A stretch of 64,000 nucleotides of DNA from Pinus tabuliformis (GCA_031772625.1 CM062817.1:889624184-889688183); one strand, 5' to 3'; numbered from the stretch's first letter, positions 33,804-46,135 are shown. Notes: generated by a model not told the origin, from the letters alone. Program-made: numbers and translations.

Positions 33804-35288
33804 CTAAGGCAGCTTGAAAGATACCTGTCTAAAAGAGTCCAGGTCAAGGGTCTTTTCTAAATCTTTCATAGCTTGTTCCGTATTTTCTTGCTGAGTAAGT
33901 TCTTCTATTAATGTACCCTCTACCCACTCATCCTGATTAGCATATTGTTCTACTTCAGGGATCCTATGATGTGTGTAAGTTGACAGCCGATTTCTTACTT
34001 TTCTGTCACTTATAAAGCTATTTGGGTCATATGGCACCCACCAGAAGCTTTTCTTCAATTTAAGGTCTTCCCCTAATATCTTATCAACATCTTCCCATGC
34101 TTCCCTCTTGTTAATGATAAAAGGGCCTAACTGGTTTCTTATTCTCAGCTGAGCCTTTTTCTTTACATTGCAAAAGTGAGTTAAATCTGCATTGATAAGT
34201 TGCCTGAAATATTCCAATGCAAATAGTCTCATGGGCACATATTTGGGCAGCTTATAAGGGCACAGTTCACAACCATATATCCTGATTTCAGTGTGATCCT
34301 GGTAGAAGTACCAGTCACCTATCCTGTAGTTTTTGGAGAGCTGTAAAATCTTATTTATGTCACCAGAGAGCTTAGGAGGAGGAGCTCCTATCAATAGAGT
34401 GGAGGCTGGATGTATAAAGAAGTCAATGAATTCATAGTAGGTATAAGGGGATTCACCAATTTTATGGAAGACCGAGGTCAAAAAGATCACATACCTCCTT
34501 TCTCCTTTGGAATCTAATTTCCTGATGGGAAATATAAAATTGTCTGGGTGATAATACAACAGCAGATGGTATATGAAAGTTGTGTATTTAAACACTCCTC
34601 TTTCCAAATTCATAAATTGAGCATGGATTTTGTCAGCAATGAAAGAGGCATAGTCATACTTAATAGCTGGGGGCTATCCTGGAGTAAAGGTGGATAATAG
34701 AACCAGGACAATCTCATCCACATGTTCACTGGACCTAAATCCCAAGATCAATGATATCATGTCAAGAATAATTCTTCCAGTCTCATTGAACCAGACATGT
34801 AAATAAGGAGGTGGGCCTTGGGGCTCGCACTCTGGTTTCATGAATAACTTAGCAATCCGGGTTATTTCTGCACTGGACAGTTGAGAGCCTTTCTCAAGCA
34901 AAAATCCCATGGAAAGAGGAGCAAGAGGCTGAACTGGATGGAAGTGTAGCATTTCATTGATAGATTCAACAATTATGTAAAAGAGAACAGTTTGTGATGG
35001 GGTCATAACTGCCTTACTGACAGGGTCATAATTGGCACAGCAGTGGCGAATAATATCTGGGAACACATTGACTGAGGGAAGGTAATACCTGGGGAGATTG
35101 GATTCCCATATTCCCTAGATATCAGAGTTGTTCAAATGACTGTTTTTGATTAGGCAGAAAGTATGAAGATGATTTTGGCACCCAGACAGGTCTTTTATTT
35201 GGAAATCTCTGTCGGCCAAGGGTAGATGATTCTGGTCTTTATGAGGTGCATTGAGGGGCGTTACACTGAGGGCCACAGGGGCTTCCAT
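33804..35288 (-). pseudogene. Long coiled-coil ORF, N-terminal globular part, unknown protein
   Basis: The frame can be followed from ATG 35288 (MEAPVALSVTPLNAP), although the first long open stretch begins lower, at 35066. Two TAG codons (35115-35117 and 34674-34676) interrupt it, both fitting CAG to TAG. The globular region reads GIWESNLPRYYLPS, FPDIIRHCCANYDPVS, then FKYTTFIYHLLLYYHPDNF and FIFPIRKLDSKGE. It resembles in layout the third ORF of the Athila-like element at 47262: a globular part, then a hinge, then a coiled coil. I know no function for it. It ends at TAG 33804. Confidence 0.55.
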
Positions 35289-36055
35289 GTTCAGTTTTCT
35301 GTGTTTTCAACCAGAGGTCAAATTTCTATGGAAAAAAGGGCAAAAAAGCAGTTCTGGATGTCTTGGTATAGCAATTATGGATTGCGTCATCTTGAATTTG
35401 GCTCCTATAGGTATAATTTGTAGAGGAAAACAAAAAATACAGGTTCGGGAGGTGAGACGGGGTAAATACCTGTATTTTGGAGGCGAACGAGTGTGATTTG
35501 CAGGTTGACTTACGAGTTGAGGAGTAGGATGCTGGAATTTGCTTGGTCGGGTGGCGGACTGGAGCTTCTGCAATTGCTTTGACGTAGTTTGCATGCAACA
35601 GTTTCGTAGAAGAAACGAATGAAAATGGGTGAAAATGACACTTTCACGAGTTTTTTAACAAAAATTGGCTTCGCAGGGCTTTTTGGCGCTTTTCGGTCGG
35701 ATGACATCATCGGTATGTGACGTTTTGTCGTGATGCGGGAGTTCGGATGCTGATGTGGAGGTGACGTGGCGATGATGTTAGCGGGCGAGGTTAGCAGGAG
35801 GGCGGTAAGCGGTATTGGCCCACACCGCTTATGAGCTGAGGCGGTTTCGGGAGGAGGGGCCACGAGCATGGTGGTAGGGCGCCGCGTGTCCCAGGTACAG
35901 CGACAATACCGCTGGTTCCCCAGGTGGTAAACATCGGCGGCGGAGGGCCTTGCGATATGATCGTGAGCCGTCTGATCAGCAAACCTGGATCCAACGGTTT
36001 GCGGAGGTCTGAGGTGGCTCAGGGTTACGGCGCGGGGCCCATGTAATATAAACAA
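35289..36055 (-). other. GC-rich leader upstream of the coiled-coil ORF
   Basis: Clearly richer in G and C than the rest of the window, with many CpG. A GTGACGTGGCG word near 35760 contains the ACGTGGC core bound by plant bZIP factors. It could be a promoter or untranslated leader for the ORF at 35288. The open frame 35510-36055 has biased composition and is not convincing as protein. Confidence 0.35.
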
Positions 36056-37789
36056 TGATTTAACACTTCTCGGGGCAATTACTATTGGTTGTCGGGGTGT
36101 TTAAACAGTTAAATAACAAGATGTTAATTAATCTTTGAATATTTGCGCACGGGGAGGGTTTAGTAAGGTTATTAATTAACCCAGGTTGTTAATTAATCCC
36201 GACGTCGCGCTGATAGGGTTTTGCACAATGTCTCGAATAAACCTTGAATCCCCTGTAAACATTGACATATGGCTATAATTTAGCCGCTGGCGGGGATAAT
36301 AAAATTTTGGGGGTTTTCTTATATTTACATAATACGGGTAGGGGGAGGAATATAGGGATTTATATAATAATGTTAATGGTCAAGATGAATCTATGAAGGG
36401 TAAGCGCCAAGTTATAGAGTTCAACAACTTAGGCTTAGGAGAAAACAGAGGTTTTACACAAGAAATGTGGCTTCTGTTCCTAAAGCAAGAATGTTATTTT
36501 CCTCAGACTTTTTTCATGAAAGGGGTAATTTAGGAGTATTTAGTAGATCTCAATATCCTTAAGGGGAGGTTAGTAAGTGTTTTTAGGAGGAAGTGTGAAG
36601 GGAAGTTATTCATGCATCACTTGATTTGTAACCAAACAGTTGCCATGGTACTTATGATATCAATAAGGTGAACATATTTGAGAGACAAAATTAATCATAA
36701 GCCTGCTTCTGCAACACCAAAACTACCTACCCAGCCTATTATACCTAACATTTTTCTTCTTCTTCCATGGGTGCACTTGGACTAGCAAACCCTTACAAAT
36801 TTTCTTTTCTTTTCATGGGAATCCTAACTAAGTCTACCCTTATTTCTTCCAAGGGCTCAGATTTAACTGTTGAGCTCCTTTGCTTCTCTACCTATCTACT
36901 TATCTGCCAAGATTGAACTATTTGAACAGATTTTATTCTCTATCTCTAAAACATGAACTGGCCAAGATTAAGTTGTTTGGCCATTCATCAACTGTGGCAA
37001 AAGTTAACCAACTGCATACAATGAGATTCTTTGCAAAAATAGACTAGTAGTGGCATTTTGGACTAGCACACTTTCATGGTCCTTTTTATTTGGGGTTCAT
37101 TTCTTTCATTTTTCTTTTGACCATTTCATTCTTTTTACCCTTTGATCTTTCTTTTAGGGTATACCCAATTTTCATTTTTTACTTTTTTGATCTTTTTCAA
37201 AATATGGAAAACCTTTGTAGCAGGGAAAGGATGAACATATTAGGGATTTTTACCAGTCAATCATGAAATATGACACCTATTGGTATAGGAGCATAACACT
37301 TCCGGAGGCGTTTTAAGGCTTGAAACAATCTTTTTTGGGGGAATTGAAAATATCAGTTTTTAACTGACATTTGTAGTCCGAAGTTGTTTTCCTCGAATAT
37401 ACCTTTCTAATGGGCTATCTTGCGCACCAAACATAGATTGTATGCCAATTTTACAACCCCGGGAAGTTGATGTTCCAACTAACCCCATTGGGGCCCATAC
37501 CTTTTGGCACTTGATCTCCTAAGGTTATGTTTTTGGATGTTTAGGGTTTCTCATTGTTTCTTCATGATAAAAAGGCCTTCGAGCCTCATTGGAACTCAGT
37601 TCAAAATACATCTAGCCATCACATCTATTCTCAAATATAGTCTACCATCGATTGCTCTAGTTTTATTTTATTCTGCATGTAAACACTTTTCAACATTTGC
37701 TATTTATTAATTGAAGTTAAGTTTCACTACATCTCTATGTTTCTATTTTTAATTTTTATTTCAGTTAGTTCCTTCATAAATCTAAATCA
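36056..37789 (+). repeat. Region containing the 5' LTR of the host chromovirus-like element
   Basis: The LTR ends at AATCA (37789), one base before a PBS. Its start cannot be placed since the other LTR is not in the window. TTAATTAA occurs three times (near 36125, 36170, 36192). No gene is seen in the whole stretch. Confidence 0.5.
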
Positions 37790-37790
37790 G

Positions 37791-37802
37791 TGGTATCAGA
37801 TG
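37791..37802 (+). promoter_or_regulatory. Primer binding site of the host chromovirus-like element
   Basis: TGGTATCAGATG follows the LTR end with a one-base spacer. The first ten bases match the initiator tRNA-Met PBS. Confidence 0.8.
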
Positions 37803-37909
37803 ATTTAATCTTTCTCTTTTTGTCTGTGCATATCCTTAATGAGGTCGGGGTATAAGGAGTTGGGACTCAAATTTCTCGAACACTTGCAAGATTGTCCTCG
37901 TCAACCATA

Positions 37910-38441
37910 ATGACATCCCATGGTAGAAGAAAAGAAAGACAAGGGAGCATGATATCCTATCAAATCGCTACTTCAAGAAACCCTCGAGTGATAGAGGAAT
38001 TAGATGATGGATAATTTTTCCCAGATCCTTTGATGAATACTAATGGGTGAAGCATTTTAATCCAACAAGCACTTAATAGGTGCTACCCCTTTTAAGGTAC
38101 AAGTTAATTTTGACATCCGATATTTGAGGACTAGATAGATACACATGCTCTAGATAAATGGTGAAATCTATTGGAAGTATATTTTTCATTCCATAAATTT
38201 TATGACAGAGAAAATATTAGTTTTTCACTCCCTAAGACCGCTCCCCTTGTCAAGGACTGGTAGGAAACTTATTGTGAGGAAAGGTCCTGGGAGGACTCCT
38301 CACTATTTTCAGTAGCACCCTATTAGGACTCTTTTCAAGATGTTTTTAAGGAATAATATTAGCCTATCAGGAGCTACGAAGAGAAGTACATAAAATAGAC
38401 CACACTATGACATGAAAGGTACCAAGAAGTGCCAGAGTTCA
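37910..38441 (+). pseudogene. gag: Gag, first fragment (host chromovirus-like element)
   Basis: From ATG 37910 (MTSHGRRKE) a frame with several stops reads THALDKW, NLLEVYFSFHKF, APLVKDW and HERYQEVPEF. It ends at the Athila-like insertion and resumes, in phase, at 50689. The protein is the capsid part of gag. Confidence 0.82.
38437..38441. repeat. Target site duplication GTTCA (left)
   Basis: GTTCA before 38442 repeats exactly at 50689-50693. Confidence 0.95.
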
Positions 38442-40178
38442 TGTTGAGCCCCAAACTTGCATCTTCCCTATACACCTTTCTAGCCTTTTTCCATTTACCT
38501 GGACCTCCTAAGCTGTCAAATCATTGCATATTAGTTTAAAAAGAGCATATAAAGTGGTTTCCTAACTATGTTTTGTGTCTACTATTTGAATTAGATTTTT
38601 GCTCATTCAGCTACGGAATCTTGTCACTTTCCGTAGCCTTTTTGTTAAAGTCTATGTTACAGGTGTCTTCAGGCAAATCCAGCCACATGGGCAAGTTGCA
38701 AATGACGTGGACATGGACCGAGTCCTATTGGCTCAGTCGAATTCACCAAAGAAGGCTGTGGTCAAAGGTAGTCAAGCGGTGGTCAACGTAAGAGTCCTAC
38801 GGTGACAGAACTCTGTTTTTCACCACTTGAAGACTTGTGTGGCCGTTCCTAGATTTTTGGGGACATATCAACACCTGTGGACTGCTCCATGAACCAAATC
38901 CAACAACCACCCTCCATAGATTTAATCACCATGGCAGCCATGACGTTAGATCCCTGGACGTAGTTGTTCGTGGGTCTTTTATCAGCGCAGATTTTAGGAA
39001 AGTAGTTATGTCATCCTCTGTTATAAATAAAGCGTTCTCATACGCATAGTAGCTAGCTTTTGTAATTTAATTTTGACTATTAATGAGCCCACTGTGCCGT
39101 GACTTTATTTTTGTGTTATGACTGCATTTTAATACATGAGAAGACTTTGTTTATAAGCACAATTCATGGTTGACTGCTGATTGCCCGAGGTTGTGTAGAG
39201 GGCCCCTGTACACACTGAGGTTTTGTTTGTTGCTGTATAGTTTCCTGCTTTATTTCTTTACGTTCCTTATGCCATAATCATTCACTTTTATATATTGCAC
39301 TGCTTATGGTATTTGCGTTGATTGCTGTCCATAGTTTTTATGCTTTATAATGCTGTTAACTGATCAATGTCTTTGTTTCAGATTACAGTAGGTAGCCCGG
39401 GAATTTGCACGTAGTTTTATAATGACTAATGACATGGAATTATTCTTGTCCTTCTGCTGATTTATTTTTCTTAGTTCTAGTTCCAGCACTGTTTTATCTA
39501 TTTCAGTTTTGCTCATTTACTTTTCTGCAAGTTAGTTATTGAATTGCTCATGTCATTTTCAGTTACCTCCGAAAGCCATAGCGAGACTAATGATGAGGGA
39601 ATGAAGTATGAGTGTGTAGTTTGATACTAGTTTTATTTCTGCAATTTAGATATCAGATTGCTCAAGTTGTTTATGATTACCTCCGAAAGCCAGAGCCAGA
39701 TGAATGGTGAGGGGTCAGAATATGAGTTGATGTAATTTGATCTTAGCTTTACTTTGCTTGCAATTTTTGGATTTCTTTGAGTTCAGTTTCTTTCATATTT
39801 AGACAACAACAAGGATACTGGGTTTCATGGTCAATAACTCACTGTTTGTTTAATTAGAATAGTGGCATATTTTCATTCTCTTTTAGGAATTAATTTCATC
39901 ATTTCATGTTTCAAAACCTTTTTGAAAATTTTGAAGTTTGGAAATCATTTTAAGGGACACCATTGCCTTGAACACTTATATCCATACTTGTCTTTTAGGA
40001 CTGCCATCCTACATTAGGGAATCAACGAAGATAAACCCAAAAACAAACTAAAAATCAAAAACGACAAAAAGTAAGAAATCGATTATCTTGCATATATAGT
40101 GCACCTCACTTCAGTAGTTTACAACTCGCAGATTGACAATTAATATAGAAATTTAGGACACTCTAAATTGACCAAACA
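38442..40178 (+). repeat. 5' LTR of the Athila-like element
   Basis: Starts TGTTGAGCCCC, ends ACCAAACA. TATAAATA at 39023-39030 is the likely promoter. It matches 48947-50688 except for an 18-base indel: this copy has one CTTTCCGTAGCC unit where the right LTR has two. The open frame at 38837-39049 exists in both LTRs but is short and unlike known proteins. Confidence 0.95.
39023..39030 (+). promoter_or_regulatory. TATA box of the Athila-like LTR
   Basis: TATAAATA followed by AAGCG; the same word lies at 49544-49551 in the other LTR. Confidence 0.7.
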
Positions 40179-40181
40179 TTT

Positions 40182-40199
40182 TGGCGTCGTTGCCAGGGA
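40182..40199 (+). promoter_or_regulatory. Primer binding site of the Athila-like element
   Basis: TGGCGTCGTTGCCAGGGA, three bases after the LTR. One or two changes from TGGCGCCGTTGCCGGGGA, the usual Athila PBS. Confidence 0.93.
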
Positions 40200-40516
40200 A
40201 GTGAAACTAGGTAGCCAATTTCTTTTAAAAAAAACAACAGGAAAATTTCAAGGAAGGTAAAAATTGATAACTTCTCAAAATATGCTCTCCTCTTGCACCT
40301 AGTGTGATCTGGAGGATCAGAAAAGAGAGTTATTGGTTCAATAATTTCTTGAGTATGCTCTCTTCTTGCACCTAGAGTGATTTGGAAGATCAGAAAGAGA
40401 ATTATTAGCCCGATTTGATGAAAAATAAAAAAATGACATGCATAGAGCAAGAGATTCTAGGGGAAGGTTTATAGCCAGGGCCAAGAGTTCAATTTTTTAC
40501 AACTCCATCTACTTCA

Positions 40517-43324
40517 ATGCATAGACAAGATGCACCTCCATCATCTCCAACTCACACTCCTAGCCTTAGGATTCCTGGAATTCAAGGGGCATTAGCTGAA
40601 TTAGGAGACTCTCCCACACTATCCACCGAATCTGACTTAGGAAAAGAACCTTTATTTACTTCTACAGGAGAACAAATTGTAATCAAGGAAGTAGAGTCAC
40701 CTGAAGAAGAAGAGGGAGAAATTCCTCCTCGTTCGCCATTAGTAGAAGAACCAGAGGACTCTGAAATCTCTGAGGAAACTATCATGACAGAGGAAGTAGT
40801 AAACGGGTTTGGAGGAGGAGGTAGAGGTAAAGGTAGAGGAGGAGGAAACAATGGAGGAGGTAGAGGTAACAATGCGGGAAATAGGGATGGAGATAACTCA
40901 TTTGGATTTCCTATAGTTGATGAGGAATCTCGTACAAAAATGAAAAACATTTCACCATTTGTCCTCCCAAAATTTTATGGGTTGACAAGTGAGGATCCTG
41001 AAACATTTCTATTTGAGTTTGAATTCGCGTGCCGAACTTATGATTATATGGAAGACTCTCAAAAACTCAAATTGTTTCCTTCAACATTGAAGGGAGCTGC
41101 TTTGAAATGGTTCATGGGATTAGTCACTCAATCTATTAGGACTTGGAATCATATGAAACAAACATTTTTGGATAGATACCTGGACTATTGCATGCCCACC
41201 AACCATAAGGATGAGGTATTCAAAATGGTGCAAAAAGAAGATGAAAACTTGGAGGATTTACTTGAAAGATTTCAATACAACCTGAAAAGAGCAAAAATGA
41301 GTAACTTAGATGAGGAGACCTTGAAATCCCTTCTATTAAAAGCCATTAGAGATGAATGGATAGATATTTTAAACATGATGGGAAAGGGAGATATTTCTCA
41401 ACTTCCACTTCATGATATAGCAGAACTATGTGTCCATCTCTCAAGGGGAAAATCTAAAACTGGAAAAGGGCCTAGAGATCCTTCCCTCATTAGAGAAAAC
41501 AAATCTGCAACTGGATCAGTAAGTAGGGTTGAGATTGGCAACATGCTTGATGAGTTCAAAACTGATATTTTAGGGAGCCTTAGTGAACAACTAGACACCC
41601 TTAAAATACAAAACAAGCAGAAAGCAGAAGCTGAAGCTTTGGCCATCTTTTGTCCGAAATGTAGGAAGAAACATGCTCTAAGGCAATGCCCCTTGGATGC
41701 AAAAGTTGTAGAAACATGTATGATTTGCTCAGAAAGCCATGAGACCAAGGATTGTCCTTCAATTCCTGGGCTCAAAGCTGTCTTTCAAGAAGATCCAAAT
41801 TCAATTGAGTCTCTTTGCTTTGTTTCAAGGAGACCTTGGCAGGGGCAACAAAATCAAGGGTTTAACAACCCCATGAACTTTCAACCCCCACCAAATTGGA
41901 ATCCTTGGCAACAACCTTGGTCCCAACCTCAAAATCCATTTCAATCATGGGTACAAGGTATGCAAAATCCTTATGGGAGATTTGCTCAATTTTATCAATA
42001 TCCTCCATATTTTCAAAATCAACAAGCTCCACAACTTCCAAATCAAAATCCACAACTTTCATTTCCATTTCCACAACAACAACAACAACCTTCTCAACAA
42101 AATCCAAATTCTCAACTCTTGCTTCCATTCCAACAAAAGACAAATCAACTACCTTCCCAGCCATTGCCAAATCCCAATAATAAAAATCCTCAAAATGCTT
42201 ACATGGTAGAAGGACAACAATTTCCTACCTATATGATTGTTCCTCTCAATGATGTACAACTCAGATCTGGTAGAGTTTTAGAAAGACCTTCTATAGATGC
42301 TCAAAAGCAAAGTATTTCTGAGGAAGATTATCTTGAAGCCAATAAAGGTTCTGGAGCATCTCTTCAAAACCCAAACACTCAAAAAGAAAAAGAAAAAGAG
42401 TCCACCCCCACAACTCCTATAATTGAGCAACCTGCATCGTCATCCACACCTCCTTTTCCTAAAAGATTACAAATTGACAAAGGAGTGGAAAAACAAATCT
42501 TGTTGCCTGACTATGATTTCCTAGATGAATTAAAGAATGTCTGTATCAAGATTCCCTTGCTACAAGCCATTAGAGAGATTCCTATTCTAGCAAAAACAAT
42601 AAAGGAGTTGAGTCTCAAAAGACCAGGAAGGAAACCAAGAGATACAAGAAGAATCCACCTGGTAGGAAAAATTGCAGATATCACGATGGGAAAAATTACC
42701 ATGCAGAAGTATGTAGATCCTGATAGTCCAATTGTCAAGACACATATCAATGGGGTAGAAATTCCAAATACTTTGATTGACTTAGGGGCTGCTATCAACA
42801 TTATGAGTAGACAGACTATGGAACAGCTAAAACTTCCTAATCTTCTTTTTACACCTACTCTACTGCAACTTGCAGATCGATCAATTATCAAACCAGATGG
42901 TGTATTAGAAGATATTTCGGTCTCCTTAGATTCTTGGGAATATCCAGTAGATTTCATGATTTTGACTCCCAAGAGTAATCTAGGAGGGCACCCACTCATC
43001 TTAGGAAGACCTTGGCTAGCCACAGCTGATGCTTTCATTAGTTGTAGATCTGGAGATATGTACATTTCTGATGGTAATTCGACAAAGAAATTCAATTTGT
43101 ATCCTCCAACAAAAGCAATTACAGAAGTAGGAGATAATGAATGGGTCGATGATGAGGACACTATACAACCTGTCTTTACCATTTCTGAAATCAGTGAAGA
43201 TAGTCAATTTCTGAACACATTAGAAAATTTTGAAACATCTTCAGAATATGACCACACACAATTTCAGTTAGATTCTGACATTGAGTATCTATCATCTAGA
43301 CAAATTTCTTTTTACTCTATGTAA
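40517..43324 (+). CDS. gag: Gag-protease polyprotein (Athila-like)
   Basis: An uninterrupted 935-codon ORF from ATG 40517. The N-terminus is acidic, then a Gly/Arg/Asn-rich stretch (residues about 95-125). The capsid region follows (LPKFYGLTSEDPETFLFEFE, KLKLFPSTLKGAALKWF, residues about 150-330). Two zinc knuckles at about 378-415 read CPKCRKKHALRQC and CMICSESHETKDC. Residues about 445-560 are Pro/Gln/Asn-rich. The protease domain (about 750-860) carries LIDLGAAINIM, where DLGA is the usual Athila form of the active site, and ends GHPLILGRPWL. The TAA at 43322 is followed by pol in the same frame with no other stop before 43943, so gag-pol was probably one frame. Confidence 0.95.
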   Translation: MHRQDAPPSSPTHTPSLRIPGIQGALAELGDSPTLSTESDLGKEPLFTSTGEQIVIKEVESPEEEEGEIPPRSPLVEEPEDSEISEETIMTEEVVNGFGGGGRGKGRGGGNNGGGRGNNAGNRDGDNSFGFPIVDEESRTKMKNISPFVLPKFYGLTSEDPETFLFEFEFACRTYDYMEDSQKLKLFPSTLKGAALKWFMGLVTQSIRTWNHMKQTFLDRYLDYCMPTNHKDEVFKMVQKEDENLEDLLERFQYNLKRAKMSNLDEETLKSLLLKAIRDEWIDILNMMGKGDISQLPLHDIAELCVHLSRGKSKTGKGPRDPSLIRENKSATGSVSRVEIGNMLDEFKTDILGSLSEQLDTLKIQNKQKAEAEALAIFCPKCRKKHALRQCPLDAKVVETCMICSESHETKDCPSIPGLKAVFQEDPNSIESLCFVSRRPWQGQQNQGFNNPMNFQPPPNWNPWQQPWSQPQNPFQSWVQGMQNPYGRFAQFYQYPPYFQNQQAPQLPNQNPQLSFPFPQQQQQPSQQNPNSQLLLPFQQKTNQLPSQPLPNPNNKNPQNAYMVEGQQFPTYMIVPLNDVQLRSGRVLERPSIDAQKQSISEEDYLEANKGSGASLQNPNTQKEKEKESTPTTPIIEQPASSSTPPFPKRLQIDKGVEKQILLPDYDFLDELKNVCIKIPLLQAIREIPILAKTIKELSLKRPGRKPRDTRRIHLVGKIADITMGKITMQKYVDPDSPIVKTHINGVEIPNTLIDLGAAINIMSRQTMEQLKLPNLLFTPTLLQLADRSIIKPDGVLEDISVSLDSWEYPVDFMILTPKSNLGGHPLILGRPWLATADAFISCRSGDMYISDGNSTKKFNLYPPTKAITEVGDNEWVDDEDTIQPVFTISEISEDSQFLNTLENFETSSEYDHTQFQLDSDIEYLSSRQISFYSM

Positions 43325-46135
43325 GAGTTTGGTAGTTCCGCCATTGAGATTTTTCCAGGTAAAACATTGAATATCAACAAAAACTTGGAAAAATCACAAC
43401 AGGGAGAGCTAACCAAGATCTTGCAAAAACATTCTATTGCATTTGCATGGGAGTATACTGATATGAAAGGTATTGACCCTAAGACTTACATTCATCACAT
43501 CTACATTGAGGAAAACAGTATACCAATCAGACAACCACAGAGAAGGATGAATCCAAACCTTAGGGAGATAGTGAAAGAAGAGCTCCAAAAACTACTCAAT
43601 GTAAACTTCATTTATCCAATTTCAAATAGCCGATGGGTTTCTCCTTTCGTTATAGTACCTAAAAAGAATGGTAAATGGAGAGTATGCATTGATTACAGGG
43701 AGTTGAATAAAGCAACTTTGAAGGATCACTTTCCTTTACCCTTTATCGATCAGGTATTAGATGCACTAGCAGGCAAAAAGTACTTTTCATTTTTGGATGG
43801 TTTTAGTGGCTATAATCAAATTCAGGTGGCATCTGAAGATCAAGACAAGATCACATTTACCTGTCCATGGGGAACTTTTGCTTACCGAGTGCTTCCTTTT
43901 GGAATATGTAATGCACCCGCAACATTCCAAAGAGCAGTACTATGAATCTTTTCTGATCTAATCCATGATTGTGTGGAGGTTTATATGGATGATTTTACAG
44001 TTTATGGTAATACATTTGAAGAGGCATTAAAGAATTTGGAAAAAGTCCTTATAAGATGTAAAGAAACAAACCTTTCATTGAGTCGTGAAAAATGCTTTAT
44101 GATGTTTACTGAAGGTATTGTTTTGTGACATCACATTTCAGGGGATGGGATTAAAGTTGATAGATCAAAAGTTGAAGTCATCTCCAAGTTGCCTATTCCA
44201 AATTGTCAAAAAGGTGTTAGAAGTTTTCTGGGATTTACTGGGTACTATAGAAGATTTATAGAGAACTTCACCAAAATAGCATCTCCACTCTTCAAATTGC
44301 TTACAAAAGGCTGTGAATTCAAATGGGATCCTGATTGTCAATCAGCATTTGAAACTTTGAAAACAAGAATATCTGAAGCACCCATCTTGAGAGGGCCAAA
44401 TTGGAAACTTCCTTTCCATATTTCTACAGATGCTTCAGATACAACTCTAGGAGCTGTGTTGGGTCAAAAGGATTTAGTTCCTTATGCCATTTACTATACC
44501 AGTAAAAATTTGACTCCCACTGAGTTGAACTATACTGTGACTGAAAAAGAATTCTTAGCTGTTGTTCATGAAATCAATAAGTTTAGACATTATATAACAG
44601 GCTATGAAACTTTTGTCCATACTGATCATTCTGCGATTAGATACCTAATGAAAAAACCTGTTACTAATGGTAGAGTTACAAGATGGCTCTTACTTTTACA
44701 GGAATTCAATATTACTGTGTTGGATAGACCAGGGAAACAAAATATAGTAGCTGATTTCTTGTCTAGGATCCAAAATACTAAAGAAGATTCTCTTGTAGAG
44801 GATAAGTTTCCAGATGAATATTTATTTGCAGTAACTACTAAGACTCCTTGGTATGCAGATATTGCTAACTATTTGGTTACAGGGAAACTACCTCCACATT
44901 TATTTCCTAGTGAAAGAAGAATGATTATTCAGGAGAGTTCAAAATATTCATGGATTTCTAATGAATTGTTTAAAACAGGGCCAGATCTTGTGATCAGAAG
45001 ATGTGTTAGGGAAGATGAAATACTTGACATCCTCAAGGCATGTCATGATGAACCATGCGGCGGACACTTTGCTGAAAAAAGGACGGCCTATAAAATCCTT
45101 TCTTTAGGATATCATTGGCCTTCCCTCTTCAAAGATACAAAAAAATATGTCAAAAGGTGTGACAGTTGCCAAAGAGTAGGGAAACCGACTCTTTCAAATG
45201 AAATGCCATTACAACCATAGGTACTCATCGAACCCTTTGAAAAATGGGCTTTAGATTTCATTGGAACTATCAATCCACCATCTAAACAAAAGAAGCATCT
45301 ATTGGTATGTACTGATTATGTCACTAAATGGGTAGAAGCCAAAGCATTACTTTCTGCTACTGAAAATTCAGTTGTTAGTTTTCTTTATGAGGATATTTTT
45401 ACTCGCTTTGGTGTCCCAAGAGAAATTGTGACAGATCAGGGAAGTCAATTCACATCCAACATGGTGGAGAAGCTGATGGAAGAATACAAAATCAAGCACA
45501 GAAAATCTACTCCTTACCATCCGCAAGCAAATGTCCAAGTGGAGTCTACAAACAAAGTTATTGAAAGCATCATCACCAAAACTATTCATCTACACAGAAG
45601 AGATTGGGCAGAAAGGCTTCCTGAAGCCTTATGGGCCTACAGAACTACATGGAGGAATACAACAGGACATTCTCCCTATGAACTTGTTTATGGGAAAGAA
45701 GTCCTGCTCCCCATTGAGTTTCAAGTCAAAACTTTCAAGATGGCAGTTCAGTTGGGGATGGATCTATCAGAAGCCCAAAAGCACAGAATGGAGCAGTTGA
45801 ATGAGCTGGATGAGATTAGACAAGAAGCAATCCTAAGAAATGATCTAGTTCAGTATCAAAGAGCTAAGTGGCATGACAAATAGATCAAAGAGAAAAAGTT
45901 TCAAGAGGGAGATTGGGCATTACTATTTGATTCCAAGTTTGAGATTGACAAAGTCTTTAGCAATGGAGCGGTAAGAATCAAGACCATTGATGAATTTCAA
46001 ACTCCTCTTATTGTGAATGGCCACAGATTAAAGATCTATCATAAGCCACTCTCAAAAGAGGAATTTGTCAAAATGTTTCAGGAGAATTCTGCAATAAGGC
46101 TGGTGAAGAAGAATCCTTCTTCTCCACTAGCCTAG
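43325..46135 (+). pseudogene. pol: Pol: reverse transcriptase, RNase H, integrase (Athila-like)
   Basis: Same frame as gag. Open blocks 43325-43945, 44189-45220, 45302-45883 and on to a TAG at 46133-46135. RT: WRVCIDYRELNKATLKDHFPL, FLDGFSGYNQIQ, YMDD near 43988. RNase H: STDAS, the Glu in TVTEKEFLAV, HTDHSAI and VADFLSR, all intact. Integrase: zinc module GGHFAEKRTAYKI with CDSC, then ALDFIG, TDQGSQF and QVESTNK (D, D, E intact). Four stops (TGA 43943, TGA 44126, TAG 45218, TAG 45881) each sit at a codon one G-to-A, C-to-T or G-to-T step from the expected residue. The ATG of the first block is not needed, as the frame reads through from gag. Confidence 0.95.

Larger units (their letters stand above)
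30486..36055 (-). mobile_element. 3' part of an LTR element with a long coiled-coil ORF
   Basis: In minus-strand order: a GC-rich leader (36055-35289), a long ORF (35288-31660) and an adjoining LTR (about 31650-30486). The layout ORF-then-LTR matches the 3' end of the Athila-like element at 47262-50688. No PBS, gag or pol was found, so the element is truncated or non-autonomous. The right boundary is not established. Confidence 0.5.

Noticed and set aside
31660..35288. Envelope gene of an endogenous retrovirus-like element
   Set aside because: No signal peptide, membrane anchor or cleavage site is visible.
35510..36055. Open frame of 181 codons in the GC-rich leader
   Set aside because: High GC lowers stop frequency, composition is biased (Pro/Ser/Arg/Thr), and no motif is seen.
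41896..42209. Ser/Thr-rich and His/Asn-rich frames overlapping gag
   Set aside because: They are out-of-frame readings of the Gln/Pro-rich gag tail.
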